42,271 bases of DNA from an uncultured Pelagibacteraceae bacterium (GTDB lineage Bacteria; Pseudomonadota; Alphaproteobacteria; Pelagibacterales; Pelagibacteraceae). A program made the position numbers and the translations under genes. The notes beneath the pieces were generated by a model that made no database searches, was not told the DNA's origin, and saw only the letters and a list, made by a program, of their open reading frames with translations. The stretch lies in assembly GCA_902617975.1 (NCBI GenBank), contig CACMYV010000008.1:1-42271 (forward strand), given 5' to 3'. Below, in pieces: positions 1-8,667 of this stretch (positions within the stretch are counted from its first letter, which is position 1; each line of letters opens with the position of its first letter).

Positions 1-344
1 TTTTTGAAAATGAACTAGCTTATGCAACTACTGATACTTACCCTGTATCAAAATTTCATTCTCTTATAATTCCAAAGCGGTGTGTTAAAAATTATTTTGA
101 TCTAACCTCAAAAGAAATCTTAGCGTGCGATAGATTAATAAAGAAACTAAAAAAAAAAATTGAAATGAACGATAAATCTGTAAAAGGTTTTAATATTGGT
201 ACCAATTCAGGCAAGGTTGCTGGACAATCTATTAATCATTGTCATATTCATCTGATTCCAAGACGAAAAAATGATGTTAAAAATCCTCAAGGCGGTGTTC
301 GAGCTGTAATTTCTGCTAAACAGCATTATGTAAGGAAAAAGTAA
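1..344 (+). CDS. HIT-family (histidine triad) protein, 3' part
   Basis: The gene enters from the left edge and its start lies outside the window; the open frame is readable from base 3 to the TAA at 342-344. The peptide carries the histidine-triad signature HCHIHLIPR, preceded by a SLIIPKR strand. This is the nucleotide-binding and catalytic motif of HIT hydrolases, which cleave nucleoside phosphoramidates or dinucleoside polyphosphates in the cytoplasm. The family is certain; the specific substrate cannot be told from the fragment. It is followed by a gap of 106 bases before aprM and is probably not part of the apr operon. Confidence 0.88.
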   Translation, partial: FENELAYATTDTYPVSKFHSLIIPKRCVKNYFDLTSKEILACDRLIKKLKKKIEMNDKSVKGFNIGTNSGKVAGQSINHCHIHLIPRRKNDVKNPQGGVRAVISAKQHYVRKK

Positions 345-450
345 CTTTTATTAACATTTTTTTATTGAGATGAGATTATTAGTCAGTTGAACTAATATTT
401 TTTATAGATTAAGAGCTTAGATTAGTATTATATTTAGCGGAGATAATAAT

Positions 451-1245
451 ATGTTTACAACAAATCCATTTGCTGTACTTTCTTCAACAGTTCCTTCAAT
501 TGCTTTGCAAGCATTTGTTTTGTTGATGTTGGCATTAGTAGTGATTGGAACACTGATGGATATTATCCATAAGAAGAATGTAAAATATTTTTTTAATAAT
601 GCTAAAAAAGCAAAAAAAGCAGCAAGTAGAGAATTAAGTCTTGGTGAGAAAACAGCGATAATTTCTAAAACTGTAGTTCATGATATTGGAACTACATCTG
701 AATTAGGATTGGGTAAAAGAAGGTTTGCACATGTATTAGGAATGTATGGAACAATATTATTTTGGATCGGGTCAGGTGTTATGATATTTGGATATTCTTC
801 TCCTAATGTTGTAACCCCATCTATCTGGCCAATCATTTGGCATGCTGGTGCAATTTTAACTTGCCTTGGAGCTTATTGGTTTTGGTTTTTTTTAAGAGTA
901 GATGTATCTGCTGAAGCTCACTCGGTTTTTAGAATCATAAAAGCAGATTTATTTGTTTTAGCTTTAGTATTATCATCTACGTTTGGTTTAGCTTGGTCGT
1001 ATTTCCAATATTCAGGATCTACTGGTTTAAGTATTTTATTTTTAATTTTGTTTGCTGTAGCTAACATAGTTTTATTTGGAGGAGTTTACTGGTCTAAATT
1101 TGCACATATGTTTTACAAACCAGGTGCTGCAATCCAAAAAAATTTAGCAGAAGCAGATGGATCTAGAGATAATTTACCTCCACCTGCAGATGCTCCGGAG
1201 CAATTTGGACTTGGAATTAAACGTGAGGCACCAAAGCACTATTAA
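451..1245 (+). CDS. aprM: AprM, membrane protein of adenylylsulfate reductase
   Basis: Integral membrane protein of 264 residues with about five hydrophobic helices (roughly residues 10-38, 92-114, 125-148, 167-190 and 192-215) and conserved-looking His residues near helix starts (FAHVLGMYG, WHAGAIL), as in quinone-linked cytochrome b-like anchors. It sits directly upstream of aprB and aprA, the order known from SAR11 and some sulfur oxidisers, where AprM is thought to carry electrons between AprBA and the quinone pool. The start is supported by a GGAG element (439-442) before the ATG. It is called mainly from context; heme ligation is not proven by the sequence. The gap to aprB is 39 bases, so co-transcription is likely. 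Confidence 0.82.
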   Translation: MFTTNPFAVLSSTVPSIALQAFVLLMLALVVIGTLMDIIHKKNVKYFFNNAKKAKKAASRELSLGEKTAIISKTVVHDIGTTSELGLGKRRFAHVLGMYGTILFWIGSGVMIFGYSSPNVVTPSIWPIIWHAGAILTCLGAYWFWFFLRVDVSAEAHSVFRIIKADLFVLALVLSSTFGLAWSYFQYSGSTGLSILFLILFAVANIVLFGGVYWSKFAHMFYKPGAAIQKNLAEADGSRDNLPPPADAPEQFGLGIKREAPKHY

Positions 1246-1284
1246 TATGATTGATAAAATTTTAAAGAAAGGTATTAAGTAGAT

Positions 1285-1755
1285 ATGTCAACTTTTGTAT
1301 ACATGACGAGATGTGATGGTTGTGGTCACTGTGTAGATATATGTCCATCGGATATCATGCACATAGACGAAACTATTAGAAGAGCAAAAAATATAGAACC
1401 AAATTTTTGTTGGGAATGTTATTCATGCGTTAAGGCATGTCCTAATCATGCAATTGATGTAAGAGGATATGCTGACTTTGCTCCAATGGGTCATAGTGTT
1501 AGAGTTAGAAGAGAAGAAGAAAAAGGAACTATTTCTTGGAGAATTAAATTTAGAAATGGTACAGAGAAAAATTTTGTATCACCAATAACAACAAAACCTT
1601 GGGGAAAATTCATACCAAAATTAGCAGAAGCTGATACTCCTAATCAAGGAGAGATTAATTCACAAATTTTATATAATGAGCCACATGGTTTAAATACTGA
1701 AAAAGATTTACCAACTTTAGACAAGAATTCATTTAAGCAAGGCGTTTATTATTAA
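1285..1755 (+). CDS. aprB: Adenylylsulfate reductase, beta (iron-sulfur) subunit
   Basis: Cytoplasmic ferredoxin-like subunit of 156 residues. Two [4Fe-4S] motifs are intact: CDGCGHCVDICP (C10, C13, C16, C20) and CWECYSCVKACP (C42, C45, C48, C52). The C-terminal tail (about 60-156) is the part that wraps the alpha subunit in this family. AprB passes electrons between the FAD of AprA and a membrane partner, here presumably AprM. The stop overlaps the aprA start as TAATG, which points to translational coupling. With sulfite-releasing enzymes next door, the likely direction is oxidation of sulfite plus AMP to adenylylsulfate (APS), rather than sulfate respiration. Confidence 0.95.
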   Translation: MSTFVYMTRCDGCGHCVDICPSDIMHIDETIRRAKNIEPNFCWECYSCVKACPNHAIDVRGYADFAPMGHSVRVRREEEKGTISWRIKFRNGTEKNFVSPITTKPWGKFIPKLAEADTPNQGEINSQILYNEPHGLNTEKDLPTLDKNSFKQGVYY

Positions 1756-3614
1756 TGGCTAAGCACAAAACAATCATTGAAGAATGTGATGTACTAGTTG
1801 TCGGTGGAGGTATGGCTGGAACAGGTGCTACCTTTGAGGCAAGACACTGGGGAAGAGATTTAAAAATAATTTGTGTTGAAAAAGCAAACATAGATAGAAG
1901 TGGTGCCGTTGCACAAGGTCTTTACGCTATTAACTGTTATATGGGAATGCAGTGGGGCGAGAATATGCCAGAGGATCATGTAAGGTACGCTAGAAATGAT
2001 TTGATGGGTCTTGTTAGAGAAGATTTAGGTTATGACATGGCACGTCACGTAGACTCAACTGTTCATATGTTTGATGAATGGGGTCTTCCAATGATGAAAA
2101 ATAAAGAAACTGGAAGATATCAAAGAGAAGGTAAGTGGCAAATAATGATACATGGCGAAAGTTACAAACCAATTGTAGCCGAAGCTGCAAAAAAATCTGC
2201 TGATAAAATTTATAATAGAATAATGATTACTCATCTTTTAAAAGATGAAAAAAATCCAAATCGAATAGCTGGTGCAGTTGGTTTTAATGTTAGAACCGGA
2301 AATTTTCACGTATTTAAATCTAGAACAGTAGTTGTTTCTGCTGGAGGAGCATCGCACATATTTAAACCAAGAGCAGTTGGTGAAGGTATGGGTAGAACAT
2401 GGTATGCACCTTGGAGTAATGGATCTGCTTATGCACTACCTATTCAAGCAGGTGCAAAAATGACTCAAATGGAAAATAGAATTGTACTTTGTCGATTTAA
2501 AGATGGTTATGGTCCAGTAGGAGCATATTTCCTTCATTTAAAAACTTATACTCAAAATGCAAATGGCGAAAATTATGAGAAGAAATGGTATGAAGCTACT
2601 AAAGAATTAGTAGGTGAATATATAGACCATCATCCAACACCAACATGTTTGAGAAATCATGCATTTATTCAAGAAACAGCTGCAGGCGGTGGACCAATCC
2701 ATATGGTCACAAAAGAAGCATTCCAAGATCCACATTTAGAAACTGTTGGATGGGAAAATTTCTTAGGAATGACAGTTGGACAAGCAGTAGTTTGGGCGTC
2801 TCAAAATATTGATCCAAAATACACAAATCCAGAATTAACAACTTCAGAGCCATATGTAATGGGATCTCATGCTACATGTTCTGGAGCATGGGTTAGTGGA
2901 CCAGAGGATATAGCACCTGATGAATACTTCTGGGGATACAATAGAATGATGACTATTGATGGATTATTTGGAGCAGGAGATGCAGTTGGTGGAAGTGCTC
3001 ACAAGTTTTCATCTGGCTCATTCACAGAAGGAAGATTAGCATCTAAAGCTGCTGTTAAATATATTCAAGATAAAAAAGCTGATGATATCGAAGTTTCTGA
3101 TGCACAATTAGAGAAGCTTAAAGAAGAAATATTTAAACCAATTGAGAATTATACAGTGGGCAGAAATGAAATTACTGGAGGAACCGTTTCTCCAAGCTAT
3201 ATTTTACCCATACAAGGGTTACAAAGACTTCAAAAAATTATGGATGAATATTGTGGTGGTTTAACAAATAATTACATGACAAACGATAATCTGCTTAAAA
3301 AAGGCTTAGAACAGCTACAATTACTTCAAGAAGACTTAGATCATGTCGGAGCTGAAGATTATCACCAATTGATGAGAGCATGGGAACTTAAGCATAGAGC
3401 TGTAACATCAGAATGTGTTGCTCATCATACGTTATTTAGAGAAGAAACGCGTTGGCCAGGGTACTATTATAGAGGCGATCATATGAAGCTTGATGATGAA
3501 AACTGGCATTGTTTAACTGTTTCTAGAAGAGATCCTGAAACTGGAAAATTTGAAATGGAGAAAAAGCCTGTTTATCATATCGTTGATGATAAAGAGAAGA
3601 AGCAAGCTTCCTAA
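1755..3614 (+). CDS. aprA: Adenylylsulfate reductase, alpha (FAD) subunit
   Basis: Flavoprotein of 619 residues, close to the usual family length. A Rossmann FAD motif (VVGGGMAGTGA) lies at about residues 15-25. Further AprA-typical blocks are QTAAGGGPIHM-like (here QETAAGGGPIHM) near 310, GSHATCSGAWVSGPE near 370 and a second FAD contact GLFGAGDAVGGSAHKF near 405. It interconverts APS with AMP plus sulfite at the flavin. The neighbours suyAB and xsc make sulfite, so oxidative use is the most economical reading. No ATP sulfurylase (sat) gene is in this window, so the fate of APS is not visible here. No frameshift or missing motif was seen. Confidence 0.95.
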   Translation: MAKHKTIIEECDVLVVGGGMAGTGATFEARHWGRDLKIICVEKANIDRSGAVAQGLYAINCYMGMQWGENMPEDHVRYARNDLMGLVREDLGYDMARHVDSTVHMFDEWGLPMMKNKETGRYQREGKWQIMIHGESYKPIVAEAAKKSADKIYNRIMITHLLKDEKNPNRIAGAVGFNVRTGNFHVFKSRTVVVSAGGASHIFKPRAVGEGMGRTWYAPWSNGSAYALPIQAGAKMTQMENRIVLCRFKDGYGPVGAYFLHLKTYTQNANGENYEKKWYEATKELVGEYIDHHPTPTCLRNHAFIQETAAGGGPIHMVTKEAFQDPHLETVGWENFLGMTVGQAVVWASQNIDPKYTNPELTTSEPYVMGSHATCSGAWVSGPEDIAPDEYFWGYNRMMTIDGLFGAGDAVGGSAHKFSSGSFTEGRLASKAAVKYIQDKKADDIEVSDAQLEKLKEEIFKPIENYTVGRNEITGGTVSPSYILPIQGLQRLQKIMDEYCGGLTNNYMTNDNLLKKGLEQLQLLQEDLDHVGAEDYHQLMRAWELKHRAVTSECVAHHTLFREETRWPGYYYRGDHMKLDDENWHCLTVSRRDPETGKFEMEKKPVYHIVDDKEKKQAS

Positions 3615-3623
3615 CCATTTTAG

Positions 3624-3974
3624 ATGAGTATTGTCGACAAATCAGACGAAGAAATCATTAAAATTGCTGATCCTATCTGGGATAACATGGTTAGATGTTC
3701 CAACATGAAAGATTACGGTGGTTTTACAAGAGATTTATCATCACAAATGCTTTACGGGGCTAACGAAGTAGAGCTTGGTAAGCAATGGGCAAGCAATAAG
3801 CTGATCTCAAGCCTTAAAGAGGGGTGTAAGGCTATAGGCTGTCTAAGAAGAGGCTTGTACGTAACTGTTATCTATAAACAAAACAGTACAGAGATACCAG
3901 GAGACTTTTTAGGTCGGCTGGTACTTGGAGAAGAGGGAGATGAGGTCAAAGTCTTCGGAGCAACTATTTTTTAA
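3624..3974 (+). CDS. Small NTF2/SnoaL-like hypothetical protein in the apr operon
   Basis: Protein of 116 residues with no signal peptide or membrane segment. The N-terminal pattern (IADPIWDNMVRCSN then KDYGGFTRDLS) resembles the helical opening of NTF2/SnoaL-like folds, followed by a long loop and a beta-rich end (LYVTVIYK, GRLVLGEEGDEVKVFGATIF). This fold assignment is tentative. It starts 9 bases after aprA, so it is probably in the same transcript. Its 3' half is richer in G+C than its surroundings: I count 80 G/C in 180 bases at 3781-3960, against 64 in 180 within aprA at 3241-3420. Three Cys residues (C25, C68 and C73 of the protein) could matter for sulfite chemistry, but no catalytic motif is recognisable. 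Confidence 0.7.
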   Translation: MSIVDKSDEEIIKIADPIWDNMVRCSNMKDYGGFTRDLSSQMLYGANEVELGKQWASNKLISSLKEGCKAIGCLRRGLYVTVIYKQNSTEIPGDFLGRLVLGEEGDEVKVFGATIF

Positions 3975-4025
3975 ATTTAATTAAATATTATTTGCATTTA
4001 ATAAAACTTGTGGTATTTCGCGAGT

Positions 4026-4172
4026 ATGCTTCAAGCTTTTAATCAAAATATTAAGAAAATCCCTTTATTAGTTTCAAATCAGCTTTCAAAAATAATTAAA
4101 TCTTTTCTATATCTTTTTATATTTTTTACTTGGGCAATTATAATCTTAGGAACATTTCAAAATTTTATTTAA
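4026..4172 (+). CDS. Possible small single-helix membrane protein (48 residues)
   Basis: A short ATG-to-TAA frame encodes 48 residues: a basic N-terminal half (about 1-25), then one strongly hydrophobic stretch (about 26-44, containing YLFIFFTWAIIILG). It fills most of the 249-base gap between the apr operon and the exporter gene, which in such compact genomes favours a real gene. No clear ribosome-binding site precedes the ATG, so the call is weak. The alternative is a non-coding spacer holding the exporter promoter. Confidence 0.33.
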   Translation: MLQAFNQNIKKIPLLVSNQLSKIIKSFLYLFIFFTWAIIILGTFQNFI

Positions 4173-4223
4173 TTTATTCTTATAATCATTGACTTTAGAT
4201 TATGAGAGGAATAGTTAGATTAT

Positions 4224-5309
4224 ATGGAATATTTTCTTCCAATAGCTCAAGTCGAGATTAACATACTCTTTATATTTGGTTTAAGTTTAGCAGTTGGTAT
4301 TCTTTCAGGATTATTTGGTGTAGGCGGAGGATTTTTAATGACACCGTTTTTAATATTTTTAGGTATTCCACCTGCTTATGCAGTTCCAAATGAAGCAAGC
4401 AATATTTTAGGTACATCGGTATCTGGTTCAACTACTCATTATTTAAAAGGCACATTAGATTATAAAATGGGATTGATGATTGTAGTCGGAGGAACTATTG
4501 GAACTTTACTTGGGATCTTAACTTTTTCTTATTTTCAAGATATTGGAAAAATAAACATCGTTATCTCTTTAGCCTACATGTACATCTTAGCTATACTTGG
4601 AACTTTAATGCTTATTCAAGGAGTATCTGAAATTGATAAGGCAAGAAAAAAAATTGTTGTTAGAAAAAAATTACATACTCATTATTGGATACATGGACTA
4701 CCTTTTAGAATGCGTTTTAAAAAATCAAAAGTTTATGAAAGTGTATTTACTCCAATTATTATTGGTTTAATTGTTGGATATATAGCAGCAATTATGGGAG
4801 TAGGTGGTGCATTTATATTGGTTCCTGCAATGATTTATATTATTGGAATGCCAACCAAACTAATTCCTGGCACATCTTTGTTTGTTACAATTTTTGTAAG
4901 TGCAATTGTAACTGTTCTTCATGCTTTTAATTACGGAACAATTGATCTTGTTTTAGTTTTTGTACTTATACTTGGCTCAATTATTGGTGTTCAGTTTGGT
5001 CAAAAAATTGGTGAAAAAGTTGATAGCTCAGAATTTAAAACAATCTTGGCAGTACTTTTATTATTAGTTGGAATTGCAATTGCTTATGACACTTTTATTA
5101 AAGAAGACATAATCGTTGAAACAGTAGCAAATGGAACTAGAAACCTTGGTAATATAGCACAGTTTATTTTAGATTATTCTAAAGACCTTCCAGTTTTTTA
5201 TGGACTTACATCAGTTGTATTAGCAGTAGTTCTTGGAATTGGAGCTGCAATTTTAAGAAATTATATTTCTAAGTGGAACAAAGCAAGAGAAGCTAAGCTT
5301 AAAGCTTAA
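4224..5309 (+). CDS. tauE: TauE/SafE-family sulfite or sulfonate exporter
   Basis: Polytopic membrane protein of 361 residues built as two homologous halves. Each half carries the family's glycine-rich motif: [14 protein letters not shown] (about 31-44) and [14 protein letters not shown] (about 190-203). A cytoplasmic basic loop (about 135-170) separates the halves and a last helix lies near 325-345. TauE/SafE proteins are linked to export of sulfite, sulfoacetate or related anions. Its position between the sulfite-oxidising apr genes and sulfite-releasing suyAB/xsc fits sulfite efflux, although the substrate is inferred. A GAGGA element lies about 14 bases before the ATG. Its stop codon overlaps that of suyB on the other strand. 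Confidence 0.9.
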   Translation: MEYFLPIAQVEINILFIFGLSLAVGILSGLFGVGGGFLMTPFLIFLGIPPAYAVPNEASNILGTSVSGSTTHYLKGTLDYKMGLMIVVGGTIGTLLGILTFSYFQDIGKINIVISLAYMYILAILGTLMLIQGVSEIDKARKKIVVRKKLHTHYWIHGLPFRMRFKKSKVYESVFTPIIIGLIVGYIAAIMGVGGAFILVPAMIYIIGMPTKLIPGTSLFVTIFVSAIVTVLHAFNYGTIDLVLVFVLILGSIIGVQFGQKIGEKVDSSEFKTILAVLLLLVGIAIAYDTFIKEDIIVETVANGTRNLGNIAQFILDYSKDLPVFYGLTSVVLAVVLGIGAAILRNYISKWNKAREAKLKA

Positions 5310-6472
5310 GCACTTCTGTATAATTTAGTCATCACAAATTCTCTATGACCAAGTGCTTCAGCACAAGTTAACCTTCCGTTTGCAACTCTTATTGTAGCTT
5401 TAATTAATTCATCACCAGCTTCATCTAAATTCATTTCTCTTGATAAGATTTTAGAAACATCAACATCAATATGCTCACTCATGGTTCTAGCAGTTAAAGG
5501 ATTAGCAGTTAGTTTTACTACTGGTTCAATTGGGTTTCCAATTATATTTCCTTGTCCGGTTGGAAATAGGTGAAGATTGAATCCTCCTGCAGCTTGTAAA
5601 GTAACACATTCAGCAGCAGCTGATGAGGTATCCATAAAGTATAAGCCTGGACCTTTAGTTGGTTCTTCTGCTGGTTCTAGTACATCAATAAATTTGCATC
5701 CCCCAATTTTTTGAAAGTTTCCAAATGCTTTTTCTTCGATTGTAGTAAGTCCACCTGCTATATTTCCAGCTGTTGGTTGACTTTCAGAAAGATCGTCAGT
5801 TGCTTCTTTTAAGATGAAATCATTATACGAACTCCAAGTTTTTCTAAACTTCTCTTGAGCCTCAGGAGTTTTTCCTCTTTTTTCACACACAGTTTCAGCA
5901 CCTGTTAGCTCAGATGTTTCACCAAAACATAAATGAACACCCAAGGGCTCTAATTTATCCATTAAATTTCCAACTGTCGGATTTGATGCTAATCCTGATG
6001 TTGTATCAGACTCTCCACATTTAACTGATATCCATAAATCACTTATAGGACGCTCTTCTCTTTGTTTCTCAGATGCCCAAATTGAAAATTCTTGAGCTTT
6101 CTTTGAAACTTTTGCGATAGTATCTATATCTCCTACACCTTCTATACTAAAACCCTCAACTGGTTTTCCAGTTGTTGCAATTGCATCAACAATTCTTTTT
6201 GTCCATTTAGGCTCAATACCAATTACTATAACTGCTGCAACATTTGGATTTTTTCCTGTTCCAATCATTGTTCTAAAATGAAGCTCTAAGTCTGCTCCAA
6301 ATTGTAATCTTCCATAAGAATGTGGGAGTGCAATCGTGCCTTTAATATTATTAGCTACAGCTTCAGCGCAAGCATTTGAAATATCATCAACAGGAAGAAT
6401 TATTACGTGATTTCTTGTACCTGTTCTTCCATCTTCTCTTTTATATCCTAAAAACGTTTTTGGAATTTCCAT
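5306..6472 (-). CDS. suyB: (2R)-sulfolactate sulfo-lyase, large subunit
   Basis: UxaA/altronate dehydratase-type large subunit of 388 residues. Recognisable SuyB blocks are [50 protein letters not shown], and the C-terminal [13 protein letters not shown] and EALGHREFV. With SuyA it cleaves sulfolactate to pyruvate and sulfite in the cytoplasm; the family uses iron. I place the start at the ATG 6472, one base after the suyA stop, because an upstream alternative at 6517 would overlap suyA by 44 bases and add a non-homologous leader. It is co-transcribed with suyA. No sulfolactate dehydrogenase is visible nearby, so sulfolactate formation must be encoded elsewhere. Confidence 0.93.
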   Translation of the reverse strand: MEIPKTFLGYKREDGRTGTRNHVIILPVDDISNACAEAVANNIKGTIALPHSYGRLQFGADLELHFRTMIGTGKNPNVAAVIVIGIEPKWTKRIVDAIATTGKPVEGFSIEGVGDIDTIAKVSKKAQEFSIWASEKQREERPISDLWISVKCGESDTTSGLASNPTVGNLMDKLEPLGVHLCFGETSELTGAETVCEKRGKTPEAQEKFRKTWSSYNDFILKEATDDLSESQPTAGNIAGGLTTIEEKAFGNFQKIGGCKFIDVLEPAEEPTKGPGLYFMDTSSAAAECVTLQAAGGFNLHLFPTGQGNIIGNPIEPVVKLTANPLTARTMSEHIDVDVSKILSREMNLDEAGDELIKATIRVANGRLTCAEALGHREFVMTKLYRSA

Positions 6473-6473
6473 T

Positions 6474-6761
6474 TTACCACTTTTTAGTTTTAACGTTGTG
6501 AACATGTACATGCTCACCTTTTTTAATTGATTTTACTACTTTGCCAATATCATGTCCGTATTTTAATATTGTATCTCCCTCGTTAAGATCTGTCATAGCA
6601 ATTTTATGACCCAAAGGTATTTCATCCATCGATTGAATTTTTACTGATTTATCATTTTCCATAATCCAGCAATCACAGTCTTGTTTAGGAGTAATTTTTT
6701 CAATAACTACAACACCTACATTGTCTTTTTCATCGTGGATTATAATATCTGTGCCAGCCAT
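6474..6761 (-). CDS. suyA: (2R)-sulfolactate sulfo-lyase, small subunit
   Basis: SAF-domain protein of 95 residues, the small partner of SuyB. The UxaA-type block is clear: [21 protein letters not shown] followed by [17 protein letters not shown] near the C-terminus. The frame stays open to a TTG at 6794, but I choose the ATG at 6761: a good minus-strand promoter has its -10 box at 6795-6800, which puts transcription start inside the longer version, and homology begins with the residues [10 protein letters not shown]. The stop TAA is one base from the suyB ATG, indicating coupling. The gene is divergent from xsc, and 90 bases separate the two starts. Confidence 0.9.
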   Translation of the reverse strand: MAGTDIIIHDEKDNVGVVVIEKITPKQDCDCWIMENDKSVKIQSMDEIPLGHKIAMTDLNEGDTILKYGHDIGKVVKSIKKGEHVHVHNVKTKKW

Positions 6762-6794
6762 TGTGACGATTTCTTTGTTTGAAATTCGATCCAA

Positions 6795-6822
6795 TTTATA
6801 TATGAATTGGGCACTTTGACAA
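6795..6822 (-). promoter_or_regulatory. Predicted sigma-70-type promoter of suyAB
   Basis: Read on the minus strand: -35 TTGTCA (6822-6817), a 16-base spacer, then -10 TATAAA (6800-6795). Transcription would begin near 6788, leaving about 27 bases of leader before the suyA ATG at 6761. The xsc promoter must share the same 90-base interval. A plus-strand candidate is TTGGGC (6807-6812) with TAGAAT (6831-6836), which overlaps this promoter and is much weaker. Confidence 0.55.
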
Positions 6823-6851
6823 TTAAAAAATAGAATTAAGAAGGATTTGAT

Positions 6852-8636
6852 ATGGCTAAAATGACAACTGAAGAAGCTTTTGTAAAAGTTTTACAAATGC
6901 ATGGTATCGAACATTCGTTTGGTATTATCGGTTCTGCATTCATGCCTATTTCTGATCTTTTCCCAGAAGCTGGAATAACTTTTTGGGACGTTGCTCATGA
7001 AACAAATGGTGGATTGATTGCTGATGGTTACACTAGAGCAACCGGAAAAATGTCAATGGTGATTGCTCAAAATGGTCCAGGTATTACAGGACTTGTTACA
7101 CCAATAAAAACTGCTTACTGGAATCATACTCCGTTACTATTAGTTACACCACAAGCAGCAAACAAAACTATGGGCCAAGGTGGTTTTCAAGAAGTAGAGC
7201 AAATGAATTTATTTAAAGACATGGTGTGTTATCAAGAAGAAGTTAGAGACCCATCAAGAATGGCAGAAGTTTTAAACAGAGTAATAGAAAAAGCATTTAG
7301 AGGGTCAGCGCCCGCGCAAATAAATGTACCAAGAGATTTTTGGACACAAGTTATAGATATAGAATTACCTCCAATTGTAAGATTTGAAAGACAAGGTGGT
7401 GGAAAAGATGCAGTTGATAGAGCTGCGAAATTATTATCGGAAGCAAAATTCCCAGTAATTTTGTCTGGGGCGGGAGTTGTTATAGGTGATGCGATTGATG
7501 ATTGTAAAAAATTAGCAGAAAAGCTTGATGCACCTGTATGTAATGGTTATCAACATAATGATAGCTTTCCGGGAAGCCATCCACTAGCTGTTGGTCCATT
7601 AGGTTACAACGGATCTAAAGCTGCAATGGAATTAATTTCAAAAGCTGACGTAGTTTTAGCATTAGGAACAAGATTAAATCCATTTTCAACATTACCAGGA
7701 TATGGAATTGATTACTGGCCAAAAGATGCAACAATTATTCAAGTAGATATGAACCCTGATCGTATTGGTTTAACCAAGAAAGTTACAGTTGGTATTTGCG
7801 GTGATGCTAAAATGGTAGCTCAACAAATATTAGAAAAACTTTCATCAAATGCTGGAGATAATGGTAGAGAAGTTAGAAAAAATCTAATTCATCAAACAAA
7901 ATCTGCATGGTTGCAAACTCTTACAAGTTTAGATCATGAGGATGATGATCCAGGAACTGTTTGGAACAAAGAAGCAAGAGAAAGAGATAAAGATAGAATG
8001 TCTCCAAGACAAGCATGGAGAGCTATTCAAGCTGGGATGCCAGAAGATGTTATAATTTCAAGTGATATTGGAAATAATTGTGCAATTGGTAACGCTTACC
8101 CAACATTTGAAAAACCAAGAAAATATTTGGCTCCAGGTTTATTTGGACCATGTGGATATGGATTTCCATCTATTCTTGGAGCAAAAATTGGATGCCCAGA
8201 TACTCCAGTTATAGGTTTTGCTGGTGACGGAGCATTTGGAATAAGTATGAATGAAATGAGTTCGTGTGCAAGAGAAGAGTGGCCAGCAATAACAATGGTA
8301 ATTTTTAGAAATTATCAATGGGGCGCTGAAAAAAGAAATTCAATATTATGGTTTGATGATAACTTTGTTGGAACAGAGTTAGATCCAGAATTAAGTTATG
8401 CAAAAGTTGCTAATGCATGTGGTTTAAAAGGTGTAATTGCAAATACAATGGAAGAAACCACTAAAGCTATTAAACAATCATGTGAAGATCAGAAAAAAGG
8501 TATTACTACATTTATTGAAATAATTCTAAATCAAGAATTAGGTGAGCCGTTCAGAAGAGATGCTATGAAAAAACCAGTTAAAGTAGCTGGTATAAGCAAG
8601 AGTGATATGAAGCCTCAAAAGTCTCTTGTTAGTTGA
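6852..8636 (+). CDS. xsc: Sulfoacetaldehyde acetyltransferase
   Basis: Thiamine-diphosphate enzyme of 594 residues, the normal length for Xsc. The pyrimidine-domain end shows FGIIGSAFMPISDLF and HETNGGLIADGYTRATGK (about 22-70); the TPP-binding motif begins GDG at 458-460 and runs to the Asn in FRNYQWG. These blocks are specific to Xsc rather than acetolactate synthase. It converts sulfoacetaldehyde plus phosphate to acetyl phosphate and sulfite, the common end step for taurine, isethionate and N-methyltaurine. A strong AAGAAGGA ribosome-binding site (6838-6845) precedes the ATG. It is the first gene of an apparent four-gene run ending at the terminator near 11345. Phosphotransacetylase (pta), which often accompanies xsc, is not present. 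Confidence 0.96.
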   Translation: MAKMTTEEAFVKVLQMHGIEHSFGIIGSAFMPISDLFPEAGITFWDVAHETNGGLIADGYTRATGKMSMVIAQNGPGITGLVTPIKTAYWNHTPLLLVTPQAANKTMGQGGFQEVEQMNLFKDMVCYQEEVRDPSRMAEVLNRVIEKAFRGSAPAQINVPRDFWTQVIDIELPPIVRFERQGGGKDAVDRAAKLLSEAKFPVILSGAGVVIGDAIDDCKKLAEKLDAPVCNGYQHNDSFPGSHPLAVGPLGYNGSKAAMELISKADVVLALGTRLNPFSTLPGYGIDYWPKDATIIQVDMNPDRIGLTKKVTVGICGDAKMVAQQILEKLSSNAGDNGREVRKNLIHQTKSAWLQTLTSLDHEDDDPGTVWNKEARERDKDRMSPRQAWRAIQAGMPEDVIISSDIGNNCAIGNAYPTFEKPRKYLAPGLFGPCGYGFPSILGAKIGCPDTPVIGFAGDGAFGISMNEMSSCAREEWPAITMVIFRNYQWGAEKRNSILWFDDNFVGTELDPELSYAKVANACGLKGVIANTMEETTKAIKQSCEDQKKGITTFIEIILNQELGEPFRRDAMKKPVKVAGISKSDMKPQKSLVS

Positions 8637-8667
8637 GATTAGTAAAATTTCATTATAAAAATAATTA

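Noticed and set aside
5295..5312. Overlapping stop codons of tauE and suyB considered an assembly error.
   Set aside because: Tail-to-tail overlaps of a few bases recur at 24486-24489, 26775-26778, 28131-28138 and 32239-32242, so it is the normal packing style of this genome.
6473..6517. Longer SuyB start at 6517.
   Set aside because: It overlaps suyA by 44 bases and adds residues that do not resemble SuyB; ATG 6472 is directly after the suyA stop.
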